A stretch of DNA of 64,000 nt from DATKDP01 sp035546335 (GTDB taxonomy: Bacteria; Acidobacteriota; Thermoanaerobaculia; Gp7-AA8), in assembly GCA_035546335.1 (NCBI GenBank), contig DATKDP010000016.1:62001-126000 (forward strand). Reading direction: 5' to 3'. The position numbers and the translations under genes are program-made. Under the pieces are notes generated by a model. That model saw only the letters and a program-made list of their open reading frames with translations. It ran no database searches and was not told the DNA's origin. Every line of letters starts with the position of its first letter. Positions within the stretch are counted from its first letter, which is position 1. Positions 43,728 through 52,736 of this stretch are shown piece by piece.

Positions 43728-44840
43728 TCAGAAGCGAAGCAATGCCCCGATTCCCTCATAGGCCGCCAGCAGCGAATCGCCCGGGGCGAACTCCACCTCG
43801 CCGCTTTCACGCTGGCAATCAGCGATGATCTCCTCGACGAGGTCGACGGTGAGCACCGTGGCTCCGCACCCAGGGCACCCGAGCGGAATCGTACGCCCGA
43901 TCGTTCTGCATCGCGTGCAGCGCCAGCCGCGGCTTTCGGCAGCCGGCGTCAGGTAGAGTCGTTCCACGCGCTGCTGATTTACGGCATTGACGACCTGATC
44001 GAATCCGAGGGCTCCACGACCGTTCTTTCTCGCGGTCTGCTCGAGCTCCCGAACCAGTGCCCGGATCGATGACTCACGTTGTCGCGACAGGATTTCCTGG
44101 CAGGCGGTGACGATTTCGTCCACGGAAGCACGGATGTCCATCGGGAGGGCTCCGAGAACGAGGTCATCGATTCGTTTGGGAAGGAACCCGCGGAAATTCG
44201 CGACGTTTCTCTCCTGGCCGGACAGGATGATCCCGGCGACCTCGTCCGACTCGACCATTTTCGTCAGTGCGTCCGAAACGTCCTTGTGGTGCCGATCGAT
44301 GTGATGCCGGACGTGACGCTGCATGTTCGCCTGCGACCATCCGCCCTGATCGTGACGGCGCGGCATGTCGGGATCCTCCAGGTCGATTTCCTCCAGGATC
44401 CGGCCGAATTGCAGCTCGAAGAGGCGTGCCGACTTGCCGTCGACGATGGCGAATGCAATCGGTGGATGAAGCTGCGAGACTTGAACGAGCGGGCGCAGAT
44501 GAGGACGGCTCCCGATTCGCAGTTGTGGCTCCAGGGGAACGGGCAGCTGGATCGGTACGAAGAAGTCTTCGCTGGGGCAGGCGAAGATCGCGAGCCCTTT
44601 CGTTGCCGGCTCCAGCGATTCTTCGATGTATCGCTCGATCTGCCGGATGCCTGCCTCGACGGTTTCCTTGTGTCCGTTTCCGGCGAGTGCTTCGCGAATT
44701 CGCCGCATCTCGTCCTTGACCAGGACGCGAAGCCGATCTTTCTGAGTCTCGTCGCTTCGGTGGGTATCGAGGTAGAGAGAGAGAAATGGCGCCTCGCTCT
44801 CCTTGCGCGAGGCGAGCTCCTTGAGTTGGCGATCGATCAT
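43728..44840 (-). CDS. Bacterial archaeo-eukaryotic release factor (baeRF)-like protein
   Basis: The protein has 370 residues. The N-terminal part 'APFLSLYLDTHRSDE' and 'GLAIFACPSEDFFVPIQLPV' is typical of the baeRF superfamily, related to eRF1/Pelota. The middle contains 'DQGGWSQANMQRHVRHHIDR', the counterpart of the GGQ-type loop that in eRF1 promotes peptidyl-tRNA hydrolysis. The C-terminus has a zinc ribbon ('WRCTRCRTIG' and 'GCPGCGATVL'). By analogy it may act on stalled or hibernating ribosomes; the reaction in bacteria is mostly untested. A 46-residue membrane protein gene lies immediately upstream on the same strand. Confidence 0.85.
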   Translation of the reverse strand: MIDRQLKELASRKESEAPFLSLYLDTHRSDETQKDRLRVLVKDEMRRIREALAGNGHKETVEAGIRQIERYIEESLEPATKGLAIFACPSEDFFVPIQLPVPLEPQLRIGSRPHLRPLVQVSQLHPPIAFAIVDGKSARLFELQFGRILEEIDLEDPDMPRRHDQGGWSQANMQRHVRHHIDRHHKDVSDALTKMVESDEVAGIILSGQERNVANFRGFLPKRIDDLVLGALPMDIRASVDEIVTACQEILSRQRESSIRALVRELEQTARKNGRGALGFDQVVNAVNQQRVERLYLTPAAESRGWRCTRCRTIGRTIPLGCPGCGATVLTVDLVEEIIADCQRESGEVEFAPGDSLLAAYEGIGALLRF

Positions 44841-44865
44841 TCCTGCCTCCTTCCGTTGGGCTGAC

Positions 44866-45006
44866 TCACGGCACGACGTTCACAATGCTCGAGCCCTCGT
44901 CGGCGATGAAGATGCTCTGGCGGTGAAGGTGAACCGCCCAGACGAGCAGCAGAAGAATCATGACGATCAGAGCAATTCCGAGGAGGGCTGCGATTCTGCG
45001 AATCAT
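44866..45006 (-). CDS. 46-residue single-pass membrane protein
   Basis: An ATG at 45006 opens a 46-codon frame ending in TGA at 44866. The translation begins 'MIRRIAALLGIALIVMILLL' and continues with 'LVWAVHLHRQS', a positively charged start followed by a 22-residue hydrophobic helix, then a polar tail ending in 'EGSSIVNVVP'. The composition is that of a real small bitopic membrane protein and not of random GC-rich DNA. An AGAAGGGA stretch lies about 14-20 nt upstream. It ends 25 bp before the baeRF gene on the same strand and may be cotranscribed with it. I know no family for it. Confidence 0.6.
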   Translation of the reverse strand: MIRRIAALLGIALIVMILLLLVWAVHLHRQSIFIADEGSSIVNVVP

Positions 45007-45376
45007 CGCGGATGGATATTGTCCCTTCTGATTTTTAGCAACCGATGTGCCACTGCCGCGTCTCAGTTCTCTCCATCCGGATCCGGTGAGAACGACGGAA
45101 GAACGAAACTGAGCGCACGCGTTCGCTTCCTACAGTCTGGTTCCGTTTCCCGCCGGGGGCAAGTTGATCTTCGACGCTGGCGCAAAACCCCTCGGGTTCT
45201 CTGCCCGGCAGCCTCTTGCCCAGAACGATCTGCGAACTGCCGGGCGCCGCGAGATGCCTCTACTCGCCGTAGCACTCGGCTGTTCGTGAGATGATAGGGG
45301 TCTGCTCGCGCTGGTCGCGCTCCGTCGGATGCTGCGGCCGCCGAACAAGATCGACGATTCGTCATTTCCGAGCGAC
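45007..45376. other. Intergenic stretch without a supportable gene
   Basis: About 370 bp between the small membrane protein start and mutL. Frames on the minus strand (45063-45390) are Arg/Ser-rich shadows without motifs. No repeat array or RNA gene is visible; it probably contains the divergent promoters of mutL and of the baeRF unit. Confidence 0.5.
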
Positions 45377-47164
45377 ATGCCCATCCGCATCCTCCCTTCG
45401 GACCTCGTGAATCAGATCGCCGCAGGCGAGGTCGTCGAGCGGCCCGCTTCCGTCGTCAAGGAGCTTCTCGAGAACGCGGTCGATGCGGGGGCGAGGTCGA
45501 TCGAGCTGCTTCTCGAGCAGGGAGGAAAGAAGCTGATCGAAATTCGCGACGACGGGTGTGGTATGAACGGCGCCGACGCACGCCTGGCCCTCGAGCGGCA
45601 CGCGACATCGAAGATCGTCACCTTCGACGATCTTCTCGCCGTGCGCACTCTCGGTTTCCGCGGCGAGGCACTTCCCTCGATCGCCAGCGTGTCGCGGTTC
45701 CGGATGGTGACCAGTGATGGCTCGTCGGCGGAGGCGACGGAGTTGAGTGTGGAGCCCGGAGGAGCCGTGACGACGCGGCCTGCGGCTCGTGATCGCGGCA
45801 CCACGGTGAACGTAGGTGAGCTGTTCGAGAACGTTCCGGCGAGACGAAAGTTCCTCAAGAGTGTCGACGCCGAGTATCGCGCGATCATCGCCATCGTTTC
45901 TTCCTACGCGCTTCCCTCGCCGATGCAGGCGTTTCGCGTGGAGCACAATGGCCGGCTGGTACTCGATCTTCCCTCCGCACCCAGCCGTCGCGAGCGCGTG
46001 CTGCAGGTTCTCGGTGAGGAGGCGAGCGAGGCGCTGTCGGAAGTCGGCATCGAGGTCGGCGTGGTCCGCGCGGATGGGTTCGTGACGCGCGGAATACGCT
46101 ACGGAAGTCGTCGCAACCAGTACTTCTTCGTCAACGGCAGACTGGTCCGCGATCGCGTGCTCACGCATGCCGCCAGCCGGGCGGCCGAGGCATTCGACTT
46201 CGACGGACACCCGGCGATCGTCCTGTTCCTCGAGATTCCGCCGGAGCAGGTGGACGTCAATGTGCACCCGGCGAAGACCGAGGTGAGGTTTCGTGACTCC
46301 GGCTCGGTTCACGTCGCGGTCGAGCAGGGAATCCGCATGGCGCTCGGCGGTGCGGGAGAGGGGCGCGGGCTGCTGAGGGCGGCTGGTCAGCAACATTCCG
46401 AGATCGATTCTCTTCGAAATGGCCGGCCTCTGGAGGGCGGCGGGGGCCACCCGCTGAGCCTTCTGCGACCGGGAAGCGCCATCAATCTGCCGTCGGTCTA
46501 CGATGCGACTCCGCTCTTCAGAGAACGAGCCATCGTGCAGCCGCCTCTCGGCCGGTCACACGAGCAAGAGGGGGCGGTCTCTGGCCTGGGCGCGCTGCGC
46601 GGGCGGGTGATCGGTCAATATCGCATGAGCTATGTCGTGATCGACACGCCGGAGGGGCTTCGGCTGGTGGATCAGCACGTCGCCCATGAGCGGATTCTCT
46701 ACGATCGGTTCCGTTCGAGAACCGGCGATGCGCTCGCAACGCAGCATCAACTCTCGCCGGTCATGGTGAGCCTCGGTGCAGCCGAGGCGGGGACGCTCGA
46801 TTCCCATCTGTCGGAACTGCGCGAGCTCGGATTCGAGATCGAGCGTTTCTCGGGGAACAGCTTCGGGGTGTCCGCAGCACCAGGCGAGCTGACTCGGGAT
46901 GGAATCGAGCCGTTTCTGCGCAAGCTTCTCGATGGATCGGGCGACGAGAAGAGTGCTCACGGGGAGAGGGTCCGTGACAGGATCGTCGCTTCCCTGGCAT
47001 GTCAGGCGGCGATCAAGATCCATCGCACGCTCTCGGGGGAGGAGATGGCGAGGCTCGTGTCCGAACTGCTCGATGCCTCCAATCCTTACGCCTGTCCTCA
47101 CGGACGACCCATCATCGTCGATATCCGTCACGCTGACATCGAACGGCACTTCCACCGGAGGTGA
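45377..47164 (+). CDS. mutL: DNA mismatch repair protein MutL
   Basis: The protein has 595 residues. The GHKL ATPase domain is clear: 'QIAAGEVVERPASVVKELLE', 'DDGCGM', 'TLGFRGEALPSIASVS' and 'NGRLVRDRVLTHAA'. The C-terminal domain carries 'DQHVAHERILYDRF', close to the endonuclease motif DQHA(x)2E(x)4E but with Asp at the last position, as well as 'SLACQAAIKI' and 'ACPHGRPIIV'. An endonuclease-type MutL is likely, with a slightly variant site. MutS is not in the window. The ATG at 45377 begins 'MPIRILPSDLVNQIAAGE', the family start; sixteen residues of open frame upstream are ignored. It ends just before yraN. Confidence 0.96.
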   Translation: MPIRILPSDLVNQIAAGEVVERPASVVKELLENAVDAGARSIELLLEQGGKKLIEIRDDGCGMNGADARLALERHATSKIVTFDDLLAVRTLGFRGEALPSIASVSRFRMVTSDGSSAEATELSVEPGGAVTTRPAARDRGTTVNVGELFENVPARRKFLKSVDAEYRAIIAIVSSYALPSPMQAFRVEHNGRLVLDLPSAPSRRERVLQVLGEEASEALSEVGIEVGVVRADGFVTRGIRYGSRRNQYFFVNGRLVRDRVLTHAASRAAEAFDFDGHPAIVLFLEIPPEQVDVNVHPAKTEVRFRDSGSVHVAVEQGIRMALGGAGEGRGLLRAAGQQHSEIDSLRNGRPLEGGGGHPLSLLRPGSAINLPSVYDATPLFRERAIVQPPLGRSHEQEGAVSGLGALRGRVIGQYRMSYVVIDTPEGLRLVDQHVAHERILYDRFRSRTGDALATQHQLSPVMVSLGAAEAGTLDSHLSELRELGFEIERFSGNSFGVSAAPGELTRDGIEPFLRKLLDGSGDEKSAHGERVRDRIVASLACQAAIKIHRTLSGEEMARLVSELLDASNPYACPHGRPIIVDIRHADIERHFHRR

Positions 47165-47174
47165 GCCGCCGAGG

Positions 47175-47180
47175 TACACT
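47175..47180 (+). promoter_or_regulatory. Candidate leaderless -10 box (TACACT) of yraN
   Basis: TACACT ends 7 nt before the ATG at 47188, just after the mutL stop. It favours 47188 over the GTG at 47161. Confidence 0.4.
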
Positions 47181-47187
47181 TCGGGAG

Positions 47188-47595
47188 ATGAGCCATCTCG
47201 AGTCGAAGGAGCTTGGACGAAGGGGGGAGCGCCGCGCCGCCTGGTTCTACCGGCTGCGCGGGTATTCGATCGTCGCCCGGAACCTCAGGTTTCCGGAAGG
47301 CGAGCTCGACCTGATCGTCCGAAAAGGACGAACGATCGTGATCGCCGAGGTGAAAGCCCGGCAGAGCGACGCGAAGGGCGCACCTCACGAAGCGGTCGAC
47401 GCGACCAAGCAGCATCGGCTCGTGCGCCTCGCCGAGAGCTTCCTGCGGCGGTTTCCCGACCGGCGCTCCGACCTTGTCGTACGGTTCGATGTTCTTTCGC
47501 TCCTATGGAGTGGCCGGCGCTTCCACCTGACGCACTATGAGGATGCTTTCCGGCCGATGAGGCAGCCGGGACGTCCGTGGCAGTGGAAGCGCTGA
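47188..47595 (+). CDS. yraN: YraN family (UPF0102) nuclease-fold protein
   Basis: The protein has 135 residues of the UPF0102/YraN family, a restriction-endonuclease-like fold with unsettled function. 'LGRRGERRAAWFYRLRGYSI', 'ARNLRFPEGELDLIVRKGRT' and 'VIAEVKARQSDAKG' supply the conserved GE, the ExD and the ExK residues of the putative active site. The family start fits the ATG at 47188; a GTG at 47161 overlaps the mutL stop and would add nine residues. Linked to mutL here, which is suggestive of DNA repair but not proof. Confidence 0.9.
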   Translation: MSHLESKELGRRGERRAAWFYRLRGYSIVARNLRFPEGELDLIVRKGRTIVIAEVKARQSDAKGAPHEAVDATKQHRLVRLAESFLRRFPDRRSDLVVRFDVLSLLWSGRRFHLTHYEDAFRPMRQPGRPWQWKR

Positions 47596-47609
47596 TCCCG
47601 CAACCGTTG

Positions 47610-47615
47610 TACAAT
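47610..47615 (+). promoter_or_regulatory. Candidate -10 box (TACAAT) of the symporter gene
   Basis: TACAAT ends 10 nt before the TTG start at 47626, with no Shine-Dalgarno motif. Near-leaderless geometry. Confidence 0.4.
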
Positions 47616-47625
47616 CGCCGCCGGT

Positions 47626-48990
47626 TTGAAGAGAATCGGTCTTCACTGGTGGATCATTCTCGGCGTTCTGGTCGGTGCGGTCGGGGGAAGCCTCCTCTAC
47701 GCGACCTACATCGACGAGGCGCGTCGCGAGGTTCTCGGTCCATCCTTCACCAGGGCCGACGCGACGGCCCAGGCTGCCGCGGTCGCCGATCAGTTGCGGG
47801 GAAACCTGAGGGAGCTGTCGCTTTATCTGGCGATCGACGGAATCGCTCAGATCTTCCTCGAGCTCCTCAAGATGATCGTCATCCCGCTGGTCTTCTTCTC
47901 GCTTCTCGCCGGGATCGCCGGAATGGGCGACATCGGGAGACTCGGGAGGATTGGCGCAAAGACATTCGGTTTGTACCTGATCACGAGCCTCATGGCGATC
48001 GTGACCGGCCTGGTCCTGGTCAATGCCATCCGTCCCGGTGACCACGCCGGCATCCCGATCCCGAGCGACGCCGAGGTGAAACCTCCGCCCGACTCCTTCT
48101 GGGCGGTGCTTCTCAACATGATTCCGGACAATGTCGTCGCCTCGGCGGCGAGCTTCGATCTGATCGGAGTGATCTTCTTCACCCTTCTGTTCGGCATTTT
48201 CCTTCTGATGGTGGAGGAGCGTAAGCGCGCACCGATGATCGCGCTGGTCGACTCCGGCTCGGAAGTGATGATGCGGATGACCAAATTCGTGATCGCGCTC
48301 GCGCCGGTTGGCATCGCCGCTCTGATTGCCAGGATGGTCGCCTCCACGGGTCCGGAGATCTTCGTCAGCATGCTGCGATACGTCGTTACTGTGATTGCCG
48401 CCCTGGCGATTCACCTGCTGATCACGCTTCCTCTGCTGATGTACGTCATCACACGGCGGAATCCGTACAAGTACCTGCGGGCGATGATCCCTGCGCTCCT
48501 CACGGCATTCTCCACCGCGTCGAGCAGTGGAACGCTGGGTGTGACGATGGAGAGGGCGGAAGCGGGTGCGGGGCTGTCGAACCGGGTGACGAGCTTCGTG
48601 CTTCCACTGGGAGCGACGGTCAACATGGATGGCACGGCGCTCTACGAGATCGTGAGTGTGCTTTTCATCGCGCAGCTTCATGCGGCGTCGCACGCCGACT
48701 ATACGCTGACGTTCGGGGCTCAGCTTCTCATCGTGTTTCTCGGGTTGATGGTCAGCATCGGAGCGGCGGGCATTCCTCACGCAGGCCTGGTGATGATGGT
48801 GATCATCCTCGAGGCGGTCGGTCTGCCCGTGGCCTATACGGCGATCATCTGGACGGTCGACCGTCTGCTCGACATGTGCCGGACGTCGGTGAACGTGGCG
48901 AGTGATGCGTCGGTGGCGATGATCGTCGCTCACACCGAGAACGACATCGACGAGACGGTGCTCTTCGCTGCGGACGCCGTCGAGGCGTGA
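47626..48990 (+). CDS. Dicarboxylate/amino acid:cation symporter (DAACS/GltP family)
   Basis: The protein has 454 residues and about eight helices plus two re-entrant hairpins. 'AFSTASSSGTLGVTMERAEA' is the serine-rich HP1 tip, 'LPLGATVNMDGTALYEIV' contains the NMDGT cation/substrate motif, and 'DMCRTSVNVASDASVAMIVA' keeps the Asp, Arg, Thr and Asn that bind acidic amino acids in GltPh. The Arg favours aspartate/glutamate or C4-dicarboxylate as substrate, with Na+ or H+ cotransport at the inner membrane. The start is a TTG at 47626, uncertain. A hairpin at 49005-49028 ends the unit. Confidence 0.93.
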   Translation: MKRIGLHWWIILGVLVGAVGGSLLYATYIDEARREVLGPSFTRADATAQAAAVADQLRGNLRELSLYLAIDGIAQIFLELLKMIVIPLVFFSLLAGIAGMGDIGRLGRIGAKTFGLYLITSLMAIVTGLVLVNAIRPGDHAGIPIPSDAEVKPPPDSFWAVLLNMIPDNVVASAASFDLIGVIFFTLLFGIFLLMVEERKRAPMIALVDSGSEVMMRMTKFVIALAPVGIAALIARMVASTGPEIFVSMLRYVVTVIAALAIHLLITLPLLMYVITRRNPYKYLRAMIPALLTAFSTASSSGTLGVTMERAEAGAGLSNRVTSFVLPLGATVNMDGTALYEIVSVLFIAQLHAASHADYTLTFGAQLLIVFLGLMVSIGAAGIPHAGLVMMVIILEAVGLPVAYTAIIWTVDRLLDMCRTSVNVASDASVAMIVAHTENDIDETVLFAADAVEA

Positions 48991-49004
48991 GGAACGAAAA
49001 ACGA

Positions 49005-49028
49005 AAGGGATCGCGAGCGCGATCCCTT
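49005..49028 (-). terminator. Hairpin terminator between symporter and tRNA-Gly
   Basis: aagggatcgc / gcgatccctt form a 10-bp stem with a GAGC loop. On the minus strand it is followed by TTCGTTTTTCG, so it mainly fits as the terminator of the tRNA transcript; the plus strand lacks a T-tract. Confidence 0.7.
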
Positions 49029-49044
49029 CGATTCGATTTGCGAT

Positions 49045-49120
<76 letters not shown>

Positions 49121-49225
49121 ACAGTGAAGCGGTTCGTACTCTAGTGAGCCGCATTCAGCGTGTCAAGTGTCAGGGAAAACGGGCGAGGGGAGAGGCGTAT
49201 TCCGCTCGTGTGCGCTCGGCATTCG

Positions 49226-50575
49226 TCATGTGCGCTCGACCGTGATCCCATAGGCGTGCAGCTTCCGGTAGAGGTTCGATCTCTCCACGCCGAGAGCCGC
49301 GGCAGTCCGGCTGACATTGCCGCCGTGATCGCGCAGCCTTGCGAGGATGAACTGCCGTTCGAACTCTTCCCGCGCCTCACGAAGCGTGAGGTGGGTCGAA
49401 ACGAGCGAGGCGGATCCGGTCCGTTGCCCGAGGTCGATGTCCTCGGGGCCGATGGTCTCGCCGGGTGCAAGGATCGTCAGGCGCTCCATCACATTCCTCA
49501 GCTCGCGAACATTGCCGGGCCATCGGTAGGTGCGCAACCTCTGAATCGCGCCGGGTGAGAGAGTCCGTGGTCGCGTCGCGGTCTCGGCGGCGAAACGATG
49601 AAGGAAGTGGCGGGCCAGCAGCTCGATATCACCGTCGCGCTCGCGCAGGGGAGGCACTTCGATGGGAATCACATTGAGGCGAAAATAGAGGTCGCTGCGA
49701 AATCTGCCATTCTCGATCTCGGACGCGAGGTCCTTGTTCGTGGCCGCGACGACGCGAACGTCGACCGAGATCGTCTGTTGTCCGCCGACTTTCTGGAATT
49801 TCTGCTCCTGGAGAACGCGCAGGACTTTCGCCTGCGTCCTCAGACTCATGTCGGCGATCTCGTCGAGGAACAACGTGCCCTGATCGGCGAGCTCGAACTT
49901 TCCCTTCCGCTCGTCGATGGCTCCGGTGAAGGCTCCCTTCCGGTGGCCGAAGAGCTCCGACTCGATCAGCTCCTCGGGGATCGCGGCGCAGTTCACGTCG
50001 ACGAACGGGCCCTCGGCGCGGAGTGAATCGCGATGGAGGATCCTGGCGATGACTTCCTTTCCAGTGCCGTTTTCTCCGGTGATCAGCACGCGGCTGTTCG
50101 ATCGTGCGGCCGACCGAAGCTGCTTTTCGAGCCGTTTCATCGGCTCGCTCTCGGCGACCAGGATGTCGTCGAGGGACAGATCGGCGCGGAGCGACCGAAC
50201 CTGTTCCCGAAGGCGCCGGTCCGAAAGGGCATGATTCACCGTCAACAGCACGCGTTCGAGCGAGAGCGGCTTCTCGAGGAAATCGTAGGCACCGAGACGT
50301 GTCGCGCGAACCGCTGTGTCGACAGTACCGTGTCCCGAGATGAGAATGACCGGCGGCGCACCGTTGACCCCCTGGAGTCGTTCGAGAACTGCAATGCCGT
50401 CGATTCCAGGCAGCCAGACGTCGAGCAGTACGACGTCGAAATCTTCACGCGCGAACTGTGTCAGTCCTTCCTCGCCGGACTCGCAGAGAACCGTCTGGTG
50501 ACCTTCGTCGCGGAAGATCCCTTCGAGAGTGGAGCGAATCGCCGGTTCGTCGTCGATGATCAGAATGGAGGCCAT
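49226..50575 (-). CDS. NtrC-family sigma-54-dependent response regulator (NtrX-like)
   Basis: The protein has 449 residues. Its receiver domain has Asp8/Asp9, phospho-acceptor Asp52 ('VVLLDVWLPG') and Lys102. The AAA+ domain has Walker A 'GENGTGKE' (167-174), the sigma-54 contact loop 'GAFTGA' (214-219) and 'GTLFLDEIADM'. A Fis-type helix-turn-helix ends the protein ('NVSRTAAALGVERSNLYRKL'). It activates sigma-54 promoters when phosphorylated by the sensor kinase encoded 7 bp upstream. The ATG at 50575 gives 'MASILIIDDEPAIRSTLEGI', the usual start; the longer frame before it is a shadow of the kinase gene. Confidence 0.96.
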   Translation of the reverse strand: MASILIIDDEPAIRSTLEGIFRDEGHQTVLCESGEEGLTQFAREDFDVVLLDVWLPGIDGIAVLERLQGVNGAPPVILISGHGTVDTAVRATRLGAYDFLEKPLSLERVLLTVNHALSDRRLREQVRSLRADLSLDDILVAESEPMKRLEKQLRSAARSNSRVLITGENGTGKEVIARILHRDSLRAEGPFVDVNCAAIPEELIESELFGHRKGAFTGAIDERKGKFELADQGTLFLDEIADMSLRTQAKVLRVLQEQKFQKVGGQQTISVDVRVVAATNKDLASEIENGRFRSDLYFRLNVIPIEVPPLRERDGDIELLARHFLHRFAAETATRPRTLSPGAIQRLRTYRWPGNVRELRNVMERLTILAPGETIGPEDIDLGQRTGSASLVSTHLTLREAREEFERQFILARLRDHGGNVSRTAAALGVERSNLYRKLHAYGITVERT

Positions 50576-50582
50576 GGTCTCC

Positions 50583-52736
50583 TCATGCCGGCAGCTCGAT
50601 CTCGAAGCGTGTTCCGTGCGGGACCCGATCATGGACGGAGATGCGGCCCTGATGGTCGTGTACGATGCGGTGGACGATCGCCAATCCGAGACCCGTTCCC
50701 TCGTTCTTGGTGGAGAAATAGGGGAGGAAGAGTCGCTCCTTGTCGATGTCCGGGACCCCCCGGCCAGGATCGATGACTTCGATGACACCCTGCCCCTCTC
50801 TCCTGCGGGCCACGAGAAGGACGGTGCCCTCGCTGGTGGCTTCGATGGCATTGTCGAGCAGATTGATGATCGCGCGGCGAATCTGCTCGGGGTCGACGAC
50901 GAGTTGCAAGGAGTCGTCGGCCTCGACCCTGACTTCGACTCCCGGCTTGACGTCGCGATAGAGACGAGCAACGTCGTGGAGAATCTCCGACACCGCGGTC
51001 TGGCGGAGGTGCACGGCCGGCATGCTGGCGAAGCGAGAGAACTCATCGACCATTCTCTTGAGCTGGCCGACTTCGTGGACGATGGTGTTGCAGCCTTCCT
51101 CGATCGCCGCCGGAGTATCTGAGTCGCCGTGCCGGAACTTCCTGGCGATCCGTTCCGCGGACAGCTGAATCGGGGTGAGGGGATTCTTGATCTCGTGCGC
51201 TATTCTTCGCGCCGCTTCACTCCAGGCGGCGAGCTTCTGCGCCTGAACGAGCTGTGTGAGATCTTCGATCGCCAGAACCCAGCCCCCCTTTCCGCGGGAG
51301 GAGGCGAGCCGGGCTGCCGAGATCTCGAGATATTTCAGCTGGCCTCTCCGGATGACCGTCACCTCACGTACACGCGGCTCTTTCCCCTGCAGCTCGCGAA
51401 GCGATTCGGCAATCACCGAAAGATCGCCTCGAAAGTAGTCGCGCAACGTGGCGGCCGCCTGCGGCGGTTCCAGATGCAGCATCTCGAGAGCGGCACGGTT
51501 GACGCTGAGGATCTCCTGCTGATCGGTGAAGGCGATGATGCCGGTCGAGACGCTGTCGAGAACGGTCGACAGATAGGCGCGCTCCTCGTCGAGCCTGCGG
51601 TTGACGGCCTGCAGCTCGACGTTGGACTCGGTCAATGCTCCTCTCTGCGACTCGAGCTGCTCCGACATCCTGTTGAACGAATCGATCAGAAGCCCGAACT
51701 CGTCGGCGGCTTTGACGCCGATCCGGTGGCTGTAGTTGCCTTCACCGAGGGTTCGCGTCCCTTCGGCAAGAGCCTGGATCGGCACCGTGATGCGTCGCGA
51801 CACGAAGATCGAGGTCCACAGCGTTCCGAAGAGGATCGACAGCGTGACGGTCAGAAAGAGCGATGTCTGGGACGTCTTGAGAGCGGGACGCTGCGAGTCG
51901 AGTTGTTCGAAATTCTTCTGAGCGATGATGTTCTCGTCGAGCATCCTGCTCAGCTCACCCGGAATGAACACGCCGGCGACCGCCGACAGCTTCCCGTTCC
52001 CCTCGCCGCCGACGGGAACGGCGAATCGGATCCATTTTCCGGACGCCGTGACATCGATCTTCCTTGCGGAGCCGCGGCTCGAGACTTCCGCGAAGAACCG
52101 CGCCGGAGGCTCGGGAGCTTCGTGCACCGGACTGCGCGGATCCGCCAGGAGCTTCAGGACGCTGCTGTCCTGGTAGACGCCGACGAAGTCGACGGAGTGG
52201 TAGCGCTGCACGTGACCGAGCGAGCGGTCGAGCGAGAGATCGTCGAGCGGGTCGATCGATTCGGCCAGTTCCGTCGCGGCGGCGCGCGCTTCGAGCACCG
52301 CCCGCTCCTGCGACATCTCGGCGATCTTCTCACTGTTCTGCAGCAGCGTCCGAACCGGCATGTTGAACCATCGATCCACCGATACGCGCAGCAGGTCGGT
52401 GGCGACGAGAAAGAGAACGAGAATCGGCAGCAGCGATGTCACCACGTACGTCGCCACCAGCTTCGTTCGAAATCTCGACCCCAGGATCCCACGCTGGCGC
52501 TCCAGAAGAAGTTTGACGATCCCCCGCAGGAGCACGAAGAGGATGCCGAGGATGAGAATCAGATTGACGTTCCAGAGAACGAAGAGCAGGAGCCGGCTGC
52601 TCAGCGCTTCCGGAGACAACTCCTTCGCCTGCTGCACCAGGTAGTAGACCAGGCTCGTGGCGATCACCAGCAGCAGCGGAATCGCGACGATCAGCCGCGG
52701 ATCCTTCCGGTACTGCAGGATCGCCCGGGCTCTCAT
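50583..52736 (-). CDS. NtrY-like transmembrane sensor histidine kinase
   Basis: The protein has 717 residues. Two N-terminal helices ('LIVAIPLLLVIATSLVYYLV' and 'LLLFVLWNVNLILILGILFV') and a third at 'ATYVVTSLLPILVLFLVATD' precede a periplasmic sensor part, another helix ('TSLFLTVTLSILFGTLWTSIF'), HAMP, PAS, and a kinase core. The H-box is 'AHEIKNPLTPIQLSAERI' and the ATP-binding site 'DPGRGVPDIDKERLFLPYFS' with 'GTGLGLAIVHRIV'. This is the NtrY architecture. The ligand is unknown; NtrYX systems respond to nitrogen, redox or envelope state in other bacteria. The ATG at 52736 overlaps the DUF4390 stop by 4 bp (ATGA type). Confidence 0.94.
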   Translation of the reverse strand: MRARAILQYRKDPRLIVAIPLLLVIATSLVYYLVQQAKELSPEALSSRLLLFVLWNVNLILILGILFVLLRGIVKLLLERQRGILGSRFRTKLVATYVVTSLLPILVLFLVATDLLRVSVDRWFNMPVRTLLQNSEKIAEMSQERAVLEARAAATELAESIDPLDDLSLDRSLGHVQRYHSVDFVGVYQDSSVLKLLADPRSPVHEAPEPPARFFAEVSSRGSARKIDVTASGKWIRFAVPVGGEGNGKLSAVAGVFIPGELSRMLDENIIAQKNFEQLDSQRPALKTSQTSLFLTVTLSILFGTLWTSIFVSRRITVPIQALAEGTRTLGEGNYSHRIGVKAADEFGLLIDSFNRMSEQLESQRGALTESNVELQAVNRRLDEERAYLSTVLDSVSTGIIAFTDQQEILSVNRAALEMLHLEPPQAAATLRDYFRGDLSVIAESLRELQGKEPRVREVTVIRRGQLKYLEISAARLASSRGKGGWVLAIEDLTQLVQAQKLAAWSEAARRIAHEIKNPLTPIQLSAERIARKFRHGDSDTPAAIEEGCNTIVHEVGQLKRMVDEFSRFASMPAVHLRQTAVSEILHDVARLYRDVKPGVEVRVEADDSLQLVVDPEQIRRAIINLLDNAIEATSEGTVLLVARRREGQGVIEVIDPGRGVPDIDKERLFLPYFSTKNEGTGLGLAIVHRIVHDHQGRISVHDRVPHGTRFEIELPA

